From Owenia fusiformis (lineage: Eukaryota; Annelida; Polychaeta; Sabellida; Oweniidae): a stretch of 62,366 bases of DNA. Location of the stretch: positions 1 through 62,366 of the forward strand of contig CAIIXF020000546.1 of the NCBI GenBank assembly GCA_903813345.2. The letters are read 5' to 3'. Positions 1-10,989 of the stretch are shown in pieces. Each line of letters starts with the position of its first letter. Position 1 is the first letter of the stretch. The notes below the pieces were generated by a model that was given only the letters and a program-made list of their open reading frames with translations, made no database searches and was not told where the DNA came from. Both the position numbers and the translations under genes were made by a program.

Positions 1-642
1 CGTGTCACTGTCTGTTTCAGCCACAAACAGTGTGAAATAATCCAATAAACTTCGTCCGTCACTTGGTTAAACTCTATCCTCCTTTTGAGAGTTCAACACT
101 CCTTGAATTGACATCAATTCCACCAGGAAAATCACAATCTTCCATCAACTTCTTGAGCCAGCTTCTGTAAAATGACACTACAGGTCCTCACACTTCAACT
201 TCTTGAGCTAGACTAACATCAGGTGATCAGATTATCTCCTGTCTCACCTGACTAATGAGATGCATAGGGAAGCTATCTGATTGGCTGCAGCTGGACTGAG
301 CTGGTGTGTTTACTCCATTTGGTGATGCATTGTGGGAAATCACCATAGCAATGTCAATCAAGTAGCCTCTAATTCCTGGTGACTCATAACCATGTGGCAT
401 ATTTCTCCTATGGGTTGACCAATTCTAGGACAAGGGTTCCTGCACAAGCAAAGAGTAAGGTTACTCTTACTCCTACTCCCAACTTACTCACTGAGCTTAT
501 GGTTACTCCTAGGTTACTCCTTAACTCGCTCACAGTACATGAAGTTTTACTGACATAAATATAAACTTCTTACTTCACCAAATATTATTACATTTTAATT
601 AAAAATAAAAAAAATAAGTGGGGAATTTCTAAATTTCCCACA
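1..642. other. Left flank, no gene recognised
   Basis: This stretch is unlike the sequence downstream of P450 exon 2 in units B and C; the homology starts at 643. It contains a run of related short words (variants of ttactcct and ttactcac, about 455-535) and an A/T-rich tract at 590-616. Further exons of P450 unit A should lie to the left. I see no P450-like exon here on the minus strand, so they are probably beyond the edge. Confidence 0.5.
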
Positions 643-646
643 ATAC

Positions 647-1891
647 ATTCGATGGACCAGTTATATAGCTCCTCATAAAGATCCTCCACTAGACCATTGT
701 GCTTACGTATCCTATCAAGTCTTTCTACCATATCCGTAGCCACCTCGTCCATGACCTCAGTGTAGCCAGCGACAGGCTTTGGGCGCATCAGGAATCTTTT
801 GAATGGTAGACGGTTCTTATGCCACTCTTCTGCATGACTGAAAGGACAAGAACACACTTCGTAAAATATGTAGTATAATTTATCTTATAATGACAAGTCA
901 TGCCATAGTTGTAGAATGCACACTTGCTTTTAAAGCATCAAGAGTTGTGTAGTGAGCAAACATGAAACAATGGTCCTTTTTCCGTATAGCTTTGAAATCT
1001 CGTTAAAGTCTCGTTTTTAATGAGATTTTGGGAGATCTGCATTTTCAACCATTAAAGGCTAAAATTTTCTTCTATTTGATGGCATATTTGAATTCTGTGT
1101 ATCCTTTTCACAATTTTTAACCTTTATTCAAATTCTAATGATTTTCTAGTTGTCTAAAAAGGGCCAGGCTAAATCCCCATTGACACAATGCTGACTCTGG
1201 CAATACATTGACATGTATTCTAGCCCTACTTTAGCCCTACCAATACCCATGATGCCATCTATTTTCCATTATAATGGAAAAAGGTCAATTCAGAATCATT
1301 ATGTATTCATTTAAACGATAGAGGAATATATAGGGTGTCAATTTTGTAGTTTCTTCCTTAGCAAAATTACAAGCTGATTTTGATAGTTTCTCTACTTGAC
1401 ATAGAATTTCCCCATCACTTTATTTCCATGTTTACCAAAGTATAAATAAAGTGGATACCCTATATATTAAAAGTGATTGCGTATATTGCAATATATAATA
1501 AATTGTACAACCTCATCAGTAATCCCATTGACAGGTTACGATCTTTGCGATATAAATCCCAAGCAGGAAACTGCACCCGCTGTGGATACTGTCCATCTCG
1601 CCTCAACAAGTACTCTGCATCATCGGGGTCGAATATATTCACATGTTCATAAGAGCCAAGTTTTTCTTTATATATAGGCCCGTAAATCTCAGCTTGCCTC
1701 TGGAAATATTTATGAAGCTGTTGCTGTTGAAGCAGACCGGTACGGAGTGCGCTTATCAAAGATCCTAATATGGGCATACCTCCCGGGCCTGGTATCTCCT
1801 TATATGGTTTGACCCCATTGGTAAGCATTGTTATTTTCCTTTCCTGTAAAATTGATCTTCGGAACGATCTCAGTGTGTTCAAGCTACACAT
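647..1891 (-). CDS. Mitochondrial-clan cytochrome P450, N-terminal exons (unit A, partial)
   Basis: Two exons are visible: exon 1 at 1891-1512 and exon 2 at 837-647. They join in frame (ATGAG|gttgta to tttcag|TCATGC). The product begins with an Arg-rich, presequence-like leader (LRSFRRSILQERK), then the proline-rich hinge KEIPGPGGMPILGSL and a YFQRQAEIYGPIYKEKLG segment. Exon 2 gives HAEEWHKNR and the long helix ending ELYNWSIE. Order and motifs fit CYP24/CYP27-type P450s, which use adrenodoxin in the mitochondrial matrix. The haem-binding part is not in the window and must lie left of position 1. Unlike units B and C, exon 1 has CAG where they have TAG, so this is probably the functional copy. 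The substrate cannot be inferred. Confidence 0.75.
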
Positions 1892-4089
1892 TGTAATTTT
1901 GTAAAAGGTCTTAACTATATAAAAGTGCTTCTTTATGTCTTTCTATACTATCCGTACATCAGAAATATGAATCTCGAATATTCATATACTTGATATGATA
2001 CCATTGTAACCTGCAGTATTAAGTATAAAGTCCCTCTGAAATTGTAATAAGTCTCAATAAACTTAGTGATCCTTGCTTTTACTTGCTCATAATTATGTAT
2101 TCACATGTTTTTAGTATGAGGTGTTGTCCATTCCGGAATTAAAAATCTGCCTGTTTGCTCCATTACATAAGCGTGTACCAATACCATACTTTCAGTTGTT
2201 CCAGGTCTAAATAAAATATCATATTTTGAACGCCCTGCTTCTTACATCGATCAATGATGCGTGATTTTAAAGGTAACTATAGCAACTGAGACTCATGTAA
2301 TATGGTCCCCGCTGTTGGGAATAATACTAGGCTACATTTGCGCATGCTCACATGATGGTTTTCGAATTATGAACAACTTACGGATTTCAGTCAGTCATGG
2401 AGATATTAATTATCATCTCAGCTTGTGTCTTCAGAATATCAAGTGTTTAATTGCAGAGTAGAGCTAAAGATCTTGGGCTGTATCATGGGTCTACGGCGGG
2501 GGTAAATGGTCACGGACCTTGTGTTAAGAGTGTTTTTTCTTTCTTACACGTCGTGTTGAGGTTCAAATACTTTAGCTCTTTGAATAATATAGAAGCTAAA
2601 CTGATTTATGAACTTGTAGTATAAATGGCCTATATTCACGAACACCCGGCCATCCTAGCTGCTGTTCAGTTGTTATAGAAGAATTAAATCATCAAAACCA
2701 AAATGATACCCGGTGTAAAAAAATTATGGTCCCCTGGGGATTATGGTCCCCTTTCTTAAAGGCCCTTACTGGCCCTGATTGTGGATACGATAATAAGGGA
2801 AAGAGTTGTATTTAGGTCGCCATATAAATCAATCGAAAGTAGGACCATAATTTGATAGGACCTCCTACCCTTTTACACCGGCATACAATAATTGGTCGGT
2901 TTTACAACCCATCTGATCAAAACTTGATATCAAATAATTGGGTGACCCATACATTATGAACAATTAACAAGATGTCAAAAACAACTGAACTGCTTCATGT
3001 CATCTCAAAACATAGAAAGTTAATATGACCACAGCATTCAAATGTTTAATTTATTTACATATACCGAAGTCTTGAATCGGTGCCTTTTTGAAAGGGAAAT
3101 AGTAGTTTTGACAGTCACTGATGGGAAACTTATGAATTTAAAAATTAAATGCGGAATGTTAAAATATATCGTGCTATGTTTAAGGATTTAAGCCCTGCTG
3201 GACTGCTGCACTAAAAGAATATATGTCAATAAAACGACTTTTCGCAAGGCTCAAGTGGGCAAAGCATCAACTTCAATTTTTAGAGCCAAAGTTGTCACCT
3301 TGACAACCGCATTAAGGATGACCTTGGATGCTGCGATTGGTTATTTCATGCACTGGAGTTATGTGGAATACTATGTTCGGATAGGCTGGAACCGGACACA
3401 ACATGTCGATATATGTCACTGGTCAGTATCAAGCGAAGGTAACGGCCGTAACTTTCGCATCAAAGATGGCGGATGGTAAGTGTCGATTTCTTTTTAGATT
3501 TCATCGGAATAAACTACATTATGGTTGACATAATGCTTTGATATTTGAACTATATCAGGTTACCCTGCGTGAAGAGTCTAGTTAAAGACGAAGCTCTCTT
3601 TTAAGAAGTGAAGTCAACCGAATGCAAAGGGTAATATCAGGTGGAAATTCTGGAGTATGATCATATTTTCATATACCATGCGTAGACTCCTCGGTTCAAC
3701 GATATCTTCCATCGCTTAGGGAAGATAACTGGGATTTTGGTTTTACATATGATAAGATAACTGATATGCGGTGATGCGGTAACGTTATGAGATTTTATAA
3801 CGGAGAGCTAAGATGGAGAGCTAAGATGTGCAGTTACCTACCGTATCATACATATCCAGTTACATTCCCTTCCCTTATATTAAGCGGTGAAAGATATTGT
3901 TAAACTGTAGCGCCCACGCACAATATATGGACAAATTATCAAACTCCAGATGAGTTCCCTTGTCATATAAGCCTGATTTGGTTTAAATATCAAAGCAAAA
4001 CGTCAGTCCGTTAGTGTTATGAAAGATACGTTGCCAGCATTAGGGTTAAGAGATCACAAATGAAAAACACCACTCTGTTGTTGGAGGAC
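1892..4089. other. Spacer between P450 exon 1 and the lectin 3' end (unit A)
   Basis: About 2.2 kb lie between the 5' end of the minus-strand P450 and the 3' end of the minus-strand lectin. It probably contains the P450 promoter. No conserved exon is recognised, apart from the possible plus-strand first exon at 3255-3479, listed separately. At 2449-2456 it has the empty site that is filled by the 434-bp MITE in units B and C. Confidence 0.5.
3255..3479 (+). promoter_or_regulatory. Possible plus-strand promoter/first exon with CCAAT and YY1-like sites
   Basis: A CpG-richer patch holds an inverted/CCAAT-type motif (gcgattggttat, about 3334) and, about 130 bp later, AAAGATGGCGGATG immediately followed by GTAAGT. 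AAGATGGCGG matches the YY1 core that often overlaps start codons. An ATG GCG GAT G|gtaagt arrangement would be a short first coding exon with a good donor. The same stretch is unchanged in unit B (16129-16353) and unit C (26326-26550). No downstream plus-strand exon was identified, so this may be an orphan promoter or an antisense start. The 74-codon reading frame across it is probably not coding. Confidence 0.3.
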
Positions 4090-4095
4090 TTTATT
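4090..4095 (-). terminator. Polyadenylation signal of lectin A
   Basis: AATAAA on the minus strand, about 25 nt after the TAA stop at 4120. It is conserved at the same place in B (16964-16969) and C (27161-27166). In lectin D the AATAAA lies at an earlier aligned position. Confidence 0.6.
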
Positions 4096-4119
4096 TTATA
4101 ATTCAATTAGAAGTCAATT

Positions 4120-7100
4120 TTACAATTGTACTTGTATTTCATTTTGTTCTGCCTCAAATCCGCATGGTATTCTTTTATTTGGTTCAAAAACGGCGACTTC
4201 ACAGAGGGTCAAATAAGCATCAACCAACGTGTGCTGTATTTGGACCCTTACATAGCGACCAGACAAACCATTTGGACATTGGAAAATCTGCCAATCGTTC
4301 CCACATGAACTCAAAGAACCCGTGTGATGGCCACAAAGTTCCCACTTGACATTGTCTTTGCTCACTTCAATTTTGAAGTCTTTAAGCCGTGCTACAAAAT
4401 AAATATTTCATGTCAAAATACAAAGACATTGTTCGTTAGGCATGGGTCTTGGTTGGTTTGTTGATGAATGAGTGGGCGTAATTAGTTCAGCCTAAGTTAA
4501 GTGCATTGCATGTAACAGGCATCTATAACACTACCCTACCTCGATCGCGCATGCGCGAAGTTTTTGGCTTTCAATCAGGTCGCTTTCGAGTATATCGACT
4601 GCTTAGTCAAAAGGTTAATACGTTTTGTGTTCGGAGTGAGTCACTGGAGAGGTTAAGCTACCGTATAAAATCCAAAACGCAACTTAAACGTATCAATCGC
4701 CCCTATACAAATACATGTAGAGTTCACACATAAATAGCCGTTAAGCTCTAGTGTTTGTTTAGACTACACCATAGCTTGTAATGATTACATAGTATGACAT
4801 TGATGAAGTTTAATAGCTGGTTTTCTAATACATATTTTAAACGAGCTCGTTTCGTAAGATTATTGGAGTTAAATCATGCGTAACATACATCATCTTCTTC
4901 AGAAAGAATTATACTCTGCATCGAAATCAAAATTGCAAGGACAGTATTCAACAGACATGAGTATAATGATTCCCGTTGATAGCAACGTGAAATTTAAAAT
5001 CTCCCGTTCTAAACACGCAACTTTGAAGTTGAACGGGTATCTGAAGTAGACTAAAGCGATACAATCCTTTGTTGATTCAGTGTACTTTGCGTTTACGTAT
5101 ACGTTTTGAAAAACCGTATTTGCTTAACCTCTCCAGTATAGCTATTCGCTGAACTTCAGTGGTGCAATAGTGAAGTCCATGTTCCAAGTTACATGATAGT
5201 TGAAGAAAGAATGTAAATAATATCGTTTTAAATTTTTAAATATTTGATATGTCATAGTACACGGTACACAGTTGCAAAAGTTGATCAATTCAGTGTACAA
5301 GGAATGTAAATTGTTCAATAGTACAGGGAGCGAGAAAGTAAGCTGATTATTCAGACATACTATGTCCCATATCTCATGTACATTTACGTTGCAAACAGTG
5401 AAAATAATGCTAAAAAGGCCGCCTGTTGATGCTTTGAGGTGTCATCAATTGTTATTTAATCAAAATAAAGTAAACATTATTTTGTAGATTTAGACACGGG
5501 CCTTTAGGTCGTATATGCATTTTAGTCATTAATTAACAAGAACGCTAGATTATAAGTGTTACTAGGTCTATCGACTAATTTGATTCATTGCGAAACAAAG
5601 TGGCAAACTATTTTCGTAAATGTGATTGTTCAACAATATACCTTCTACACCCGCTAGATTAGTTCCACAATTGTCACTCCCTCGACATTGTCTATTAAAC
5701 AGAGCTACAGATCCAATGTCGTATTGAAAAAGCAAATCAACCTTCCACCATGGCTTGGTATCACCAAAATCACTGCTAATGCAAGAAAAATGTCCAGCAT
5801 CACCATCTATATTGCCATCAACTGCTGCGGCAGCTGGGGGAAAACCGCCATGAATTGACGATTGTGTGGCAACTTTACCAAGTGCAAGGTTGTTCAATTC
5901 TGTAATACAATTTGGTGTTGCATTCTTCCATAGTCGTGTAATATTAATTCGTTTGTGTACAACCTATATCTGTATTTCGAAATATGTCATCAATGTATTT
6001 TCGTCTTGTGATGATAGGCTAATAATCTTTTTAATTTGATGATCTGAACAATTATGACGTATCATTCGGTAGATATTAAAAATAATAATTACTTGATGGC
6101 CTGAACACAGCAACTTCACAGAGAGTGAGCCAATTTGTGTCTTGCAGCTGAACCCTAACGTAGCGTCCTTTCATTCCATTCGGGCAGTAAAAGATCTGAC
6201 AACCCTTCTTGCAGGGCTCCAGCGCTGCATTTCTGTAGAAGGTACACAGCTCCCACTTTTTTGCGTCTTTGCTTACTTCAATTTTGAAGTTTGAAAGACG
6301 ATCTATAAAAAATAAACACGTCACCAGGGCATCATTTTCAAAAAATCAAGAAACAAGTAATCCAAACAATTATGCGCAGAATAAATTTATAAAAACAGCA
6401 TGTTTATGGAACCAAATATTTAAACTTCTATAAGTGACTGATTATCTACAGAGCTTATAGAAATTAAAATCCATGTTCTTATTCATTCTTAGATAGATGT
6501 TTTAACCCGATCTTATTTTGTCTGTATCACATTTTTTAGCTTAATGATTACACTGTAACTTCGACTCAACTGGGGCAATTCCTTTTTTCTTGTCTATAAT
6601 AATATATACGTATCTCATGATACTGTACTACTACTACCCGGTAAATAACACCGGGGAATATTTTTGATATTGAAAGAAAATTAGACTGTCCCTCCTTATC
6701 CCTCTCACTAGAATGGCATTCACCCCAACGGGAGCTACAATGGTGTTTTTATGTAAAACACTATATTTCCACACAATTGAACATCTAAGCACAAATGAAA
6801 CAGGGATAAAACCAAAAATTGTAAAGAAACCCAATGAGAAAAGCAAACTCTGAGTGTAAACCTGTCCCAAAACCATGATCTACCGTTAAAATTTTGCTCC
6901 GACAGGAATCTGAACAATAGGCTAATTTGTTTGTTACCTTCAATTAACGTGTACCGTATGTTGCATTTCTGATGTTGTTGTGTTTTTGTTATACAATAAA
7001 GTTTTTATATTTTAAAAAGCTTATTTACTGGTCGGGATTTAATATGGATTTATTCCTTGTGACAATATGAAATTTCTCTCTGGCTCTCCGGGCCATCGGG

Positions 7101-8947
7101 ACATTTCATATTGTCCCTCGAAATAAAACCAATACCAATATCCGATCCCTCCCAGGAAATAACCTTCATATACATATATAATATATGTCCAAATGTTTAC
7201 CAGGTCACGCGACTATATATTTCAACTGCATAAACTTTATGATTACCTTCAACAATGTCGGACGGTCCACCACCGCAATTGCCTTCTCCACACTGTCTGT
7301 TTGATAACTTGACGGACCCAATGGGATAAACTTCCCGCAGATCAACCATCCACCATGGTTTGTGCTCATGTTTTGTGGATGCACATGAACCATGATGCCA
7401 GTCACCATCTTCAACACCATCAACTGCGAGCCCAGCAGGAACATGTTGTAGTGGATATATTGAAGATTGTGAGGCAGGTTTTCCAAGAGCCAAATTTTCT
7501 GTGTCTGTACAAAAGATAAGCAACAGGTTACATTTCTTTGTATTTGTTACATTTATTGATATCGTTATTTACTCATTGTTAAAAAAATCTTAAGTACGTG
7601 TCTAACCTGTCTCCTTCCATACAGAGCCTCCGCATTGTTTTTCAGCCCTGCTCGTGTGAATACACACAAATAAACCTTAACAAAGAAAAAAGCTATTATT
7701 GACAATGAATGAAATAGATTGATAAGAACTATAGATAGATGAGTATAATAGTACAATAACGTCATTTCTAAGGGCAATATAGTGAAATATTGGACCGAGG
7801 GCCTAAAAATGTTTGAAACCAAAGCATTTTTGCCAGGTATTCTGGATAATTACGTAGATGTGCTTACAGGGTGATCAATAAATAAGGTAAAAGTATCTGG
7901 CATTTTGTAAATATTGGTCCGAACATCCTGAAATTTGGTCAGAATATACCTTGTACATTTCTAAATTAAAACACATAAATATATAACTTCTGACATTTGA
8001 TTGGTTAATATTATAGTTACTATGGCAACTGGAGTCGGGGGTACCCGGGGCAATTTCATTGCGTCCAATTTGAACAAAAAATGATAAAAAGCACATCTTT
8101 TTCAAACTGAAAAGAAATAAACGTGGGTGGCGGGTGCCAGCATTAATTGTTTTAATACTTTGTTTACATTATTACATATTTTCTTGCAATTTTGATGTTT
8201 GATGTCATGGAAAAGATAAATATATAATGAAAACTGATGTGATCATAGAAAGTCTATGACACAGGTCAAAGACGAAAAACAATTCCCACAGGAGGAAGAA
8301 GCTAAGACTAAGAGGCCTGCAAAATGTTTCACATTGCACTGGGATAATGCTACGTCTCACAATGCTATCCTCACGGTTCAAACCATTAAAGCATTGGGTT
8401 TCCCACTGTTAGGTCATGTACTTTACTCTCCTGACTAATGTCCCCTTATGATTTTACCGTCATGTTGAGCTGAAGAGGGAGTTGAGAGAGTTTTTTAGAT
8501 CCTGGGATGACTTGAAGCCAGCTGTCTTGAAAATTTGCAGGCTATGGGAAAATGGGTTTAAAAGGTGTTCAAAGACTGGAGATGAAGACATGGACTATAT
8601 ATGTTAAAAACAAAGGACATTAAGTAGCAGATATGAAGTATGAAATAAGAATATGATATGCACTTTTTAATTGTGATTTGAAATATATTATCAAAACTGT
8701 TTCGACTGAAAATTTAGTTTTTGATAGTTGCCCTGGGTCTTCATGCTTTCTGTTGCTATGGCAACTATAACTTCAACCAATCACATCACTTTGGTCTGTA
8801 ACTTAAAATGTCAATTCAATAATGTCTGAACATTATTCTGTGCAAATGTTATGAGGATTGGGTAAAATCTGAAGAAATGCCAGATACTTTTACCTTATTT
8901 ATTGATCACCCTGTACATATTGCCAAGTGGAATTCTGTGTTTAACAT
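4120..8947 (-). CDS. Secreted two-domain fucolectin-type (FTP) lectin A
   Basis: Exons 8947-8917, 7675-7607, 7504-7247, 6302-6093, 5899-5642 and 4391-4120, all joined in phase 1, give 365 aa. Residues 1-21 are a signal peptide (MLNTEFHLAI then CLFVCIHTSRA). Residues 22-33 are a small Cys segment (EKQCGGSVWKET). FTP domain 1 is 34-189 and FTP domain 2 is 190-351, each split over two exons, with PWWMVDL / PWWKVDL, NRQC, GRYVRVQ and LTLCEVAVF motifs. A 19-residue tail follows EP. FTP lectins are secreted, calcium-dependent, usually fucose-binding recognition proteins used in innate immunity. Here the usual RGD of the sugar site is RQC, so specificity is uncertain. A mariner element sits in the donor site of intron 1. 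An in-frame ATG two codons upstream (8953) is also possible, but lectin D lacks it. Confidence 0.85.
4545..4558. promoter_or_regulatory. NRF1-like palindrome in lectin intron 5
   Basis: TCGCGCATGCGCGA is a perfect 14-bp palindrome containing GCGCATGCGC, the NRF1 consensus. It stands out in an AT-rich intron and is retained in B (about 17419-17432) and C (about 27616-27629). Function is a guess. Confidence 0.3.
4643..5137. mobile_element. 495-bp MITE in lectin intron 5 (unit A)
   Basis: It is bounded by perfect 16-bp inverted repeats, ACTGGAGAGGTTAAGC at the left and its complement ending CTCCAGT at the right. The similarity continues imperfectly inwards (ccgtat and aacgta words). No coding capacity is seen. 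Because it is present in all three units, it predates the duplication. A target-site duplication is not clear. Confidence 0.65.
7035..7140. repeat. Palindromic insertion in lectin intron 3 (unit A)
   Basis: The arms gacaatatgaaat and atttcatattgtc flank a GC-richer loop with cgggccatcggga. It is also in units B (about 19910-20015) and C (about 30670-30780). The words resemble the ctcggg/gggac palindrome in the unit C-specific insert, suggesting one family of short foldback elements. Confidence 0.45.
7867..8913 (+). mobile_element. Non-autonomous mariner-like element (unit A)
   Basis: This 1047-bp element is flanked by TA on both sides (7865-7866 and 8914-8915) and has terminal inverted repeats of about 39 bp starting CAGGGTGATCAATAAATAAG. 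Unit C has the exact empty site (gctTAcatattgcc at 31497-31510). Inside, on the plus strand at 8256-8438, a reading frame ends HWDNATSHNA...VLYSPD, the second catalytic Asp region of a mariner transposase. More C-terminal similarity follows after stops (8465-8605). The N-terminal half and first catalytic Asp are missing, so it cannot move by itself. It lies between G-T-A and the rest of the lectin intron 1 donor. Confidence 0.88.
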
Positions 8948-9072
8948 CTGCATGGTAAATTACTCACACTCAACAATGCAACACTGCGCCGTTCTGGAAT
9001 GTAATCATCGGTATTGTCTCCATTTTGGTATTCAATGATGTTGTTATAAAGAATAATCGGCAAAATTTACAC

Positions 9073-10103
9073 TTACACTATTCTCAACACCCTTGGTATA
9101 CGCAGCTAACGAAAATTGACCGGCACGGGTCAAAAGCTGGACCAGCATGGGTTAACGGTTTTATTTGAATTTAAAATAGCCATAACTTGCTCAATAATGA
9201 CTTCCTCGTGTCTTATTTGAAATATATGATGCCTCCCGATGCTTTTAAGTACCCCAATTTTTTACAGATTTTTAAACGGACCAAAACTCTCTAAATGCGC
9301 ATTTATGCTATTTTCTCTCGAGAACGGCTGTCTCATTTTCACGATAACTTTTATTTAGTACTTCTAACATATAAATCTATTTTTCCCCATCAAGGTATGA
9401 TGTAAATGACATGCTATTTACATCTTGTGAGTTTCAATGACGCGCGTTTGATTTTATAAAAAATGCCAAACTTTGTGACAAAGAATTTCATCCTGCTTGC
9501 AGTGAGAAGACGGACCGGTTCGGGGCAATCTGCTTGCAGAGAGAAGACGGACCGGTTCGGGGCAATAGCTGATGAAATTCTTATACGGGTAAATGGATAT
9601 ACATTTAGCTCTTAGTGGTTATAATTCTACAGCAGCGACTAGTACTGTCAACGATGGAACGGTGTCTGGCAACGATAACCAACCTTTTCGCACAAATTTG
9701 ATGCCATGTGAAGGAAAGATCGAGAGAAGTTTTCAGTTTACCCGGACAGTCCAACATGTGATATTAATCGTGGATGTATGTATTGGAATGGGTTTCCCGG
9801 ATCTATGTATCTTAATGAAATTAAAATGAAAATAAAACCATCAACATAGAGCACGCAGAGACAAATATGTTCGTATGTTAAGAAATATGGATGAAATAAA
9901 ATAAAACATGAAAACATAAAATGATACATCGTACGTAATGGTTTTTGTCAATTTTTTTGTCAATTTTATACCAGCACTTGTGGAAGACCATTTGATCAGA
10001 GAAGAGATTGCTGTGCAAAACTTATTTTCTCACATTTGCTCTACTTGTCAACGAAGTTATGAAAAATTCAAAGTTAAGTTTTGAAGTTCTAAGGTCAACT
10101 TAC
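9073..10103. other. Unit-junction spacer (A/B)
   Basis: This stretch lies between the lectin A 5' end and P450 exon 3 of unit B. Unit C loses similarity at the start of this region (31660). It includes a 37-bp sequence repeated twice at 9493-9566 (ctgcttgcag...cggaccggttcggg). No P450 exon 4 or later is seen here, so the B copy of the P450 ends after exon 3. The 78-codon plus-strand frame at 9593-9829 matches nothing I recognise. Confidence 0.5.
9493..9566. repeat. 37-bp tandem duplication
   Basis: Two nearly identical 37-bp copies start at 9493 and 9530, each containing gacggaccggttcggggcaa. It is repeated in the B/C junction at 22368-22441. Confidence 0.8.
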
Positions 10104-10989
10104 AAATACGGAACATGGTGTCCAAAGTTTTCTCCAATTGTTTCCACGCAGGTAGTCTCAGAGTTTTCGCAAGTTGAGGAGAAAGGAAGAAAAACACGTC
10201 GCTACCTGTTAAGATATTACGGATACTTTTAATAAATTCTGTTATCTCTGGATTCCTGTTGTCGTTTAAACATCCAAGTCGTCGTTCAAAGAACATCGTG
10301 CCTCCAGCTGAAATTGAGATGTTTACAAATTATAAGCTCGATTGAAAAACGCTTTGCAGAGTAATTCATAGAAAATATCCGAAATTGGCTTTGAAAGAAG
10401 CTTTGTTTCCATTCATTTAGATAGAATAATTGCCAATGACTTAAATCATACACTTCCTTCATTCATTCAAGAATTGGAAGACACCATCGAGGCCTGATTA
10501 TGTTTACCATTTAATTTTGATCCTAAAGTAATTACTACAATTACAATATAAGAATTGATGTTAAAATCGCCAAACATTACATTTTGTGACCATCCAGAAG
10601 GGTATAAGATCAGCATGTGACATGGGGAAATCTAAAACCCCGTCGAAATAAAAGCTCGCAGTAGTTACTGGTTGTTAATTTATCGCAGTGACCATCTTGT
10701 GTTCATACATACATTCGATGGACCAGTTATATAGCTCGTCATAAAGATCCTCCACTAGACCATTGTGCTTACGTATCCTATCAAGTCTTTCTACCATATC
10801 CGTAGCCACCTCGTCCATGACCTCAGTGTAGCCAGCGACAGGCTTTGGGCGCATTAGGAATCTGTTGAATGGTATACGGTTCTTATGCCACTCTTCTGCG
10901 TGACTGAAAGGACAAGAACACACTTCGTAAACTATGTAGTATAATTTATCTTATAATGACAAGTCATGCCATTGCATACTTGCTTTTAA

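Larger units (their letters stand above)
643..10674. repeat. Segmental duplication unit A
   Basis: First of three tandem copies of a block carrying P450 5' exons and a two-FTP lectin gene on the minus strand. Homology to unit B starts at 643 (B 10709), four bases inside the intron after P450 exon 2. Unit A lacks the 434-bp MITE found in B and C and lacks the piggyBac insertion; its empty TTAA site is at 930-933. From about 6339 rightwards it is indistinguishable by eye from B, including the 1047-bp mariner element. Left of 5811 it carries scattered substitutions against B and C, which agree with each other. Confidence 0.9.

Noticed and set aside
7565-7822. An 85-codon minus-strand frame across the small lectin exon (and its copies in B and C)
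   Set aside because: The frame conserved between A-F across this exon is the one reading QCGGSVWKET, not the NAEALYG frame. The splice phases also require the former.
8256-8438. A possible independent plus-strand gene
   Set aside because: It ends in a mariner transposase motif, lies inside a TA-flanked element and is followed by stops within the rest of the transposase.
8990-9070. A candidate signal-peptide exon upstream of lectin A with gggcgcagtgttg-like words
   Set aside because: It has no usable hydrophobic frame. The exon at 8947-8917 gives the right phase, the right donor and a proper signal peptide, matching D, E and F.
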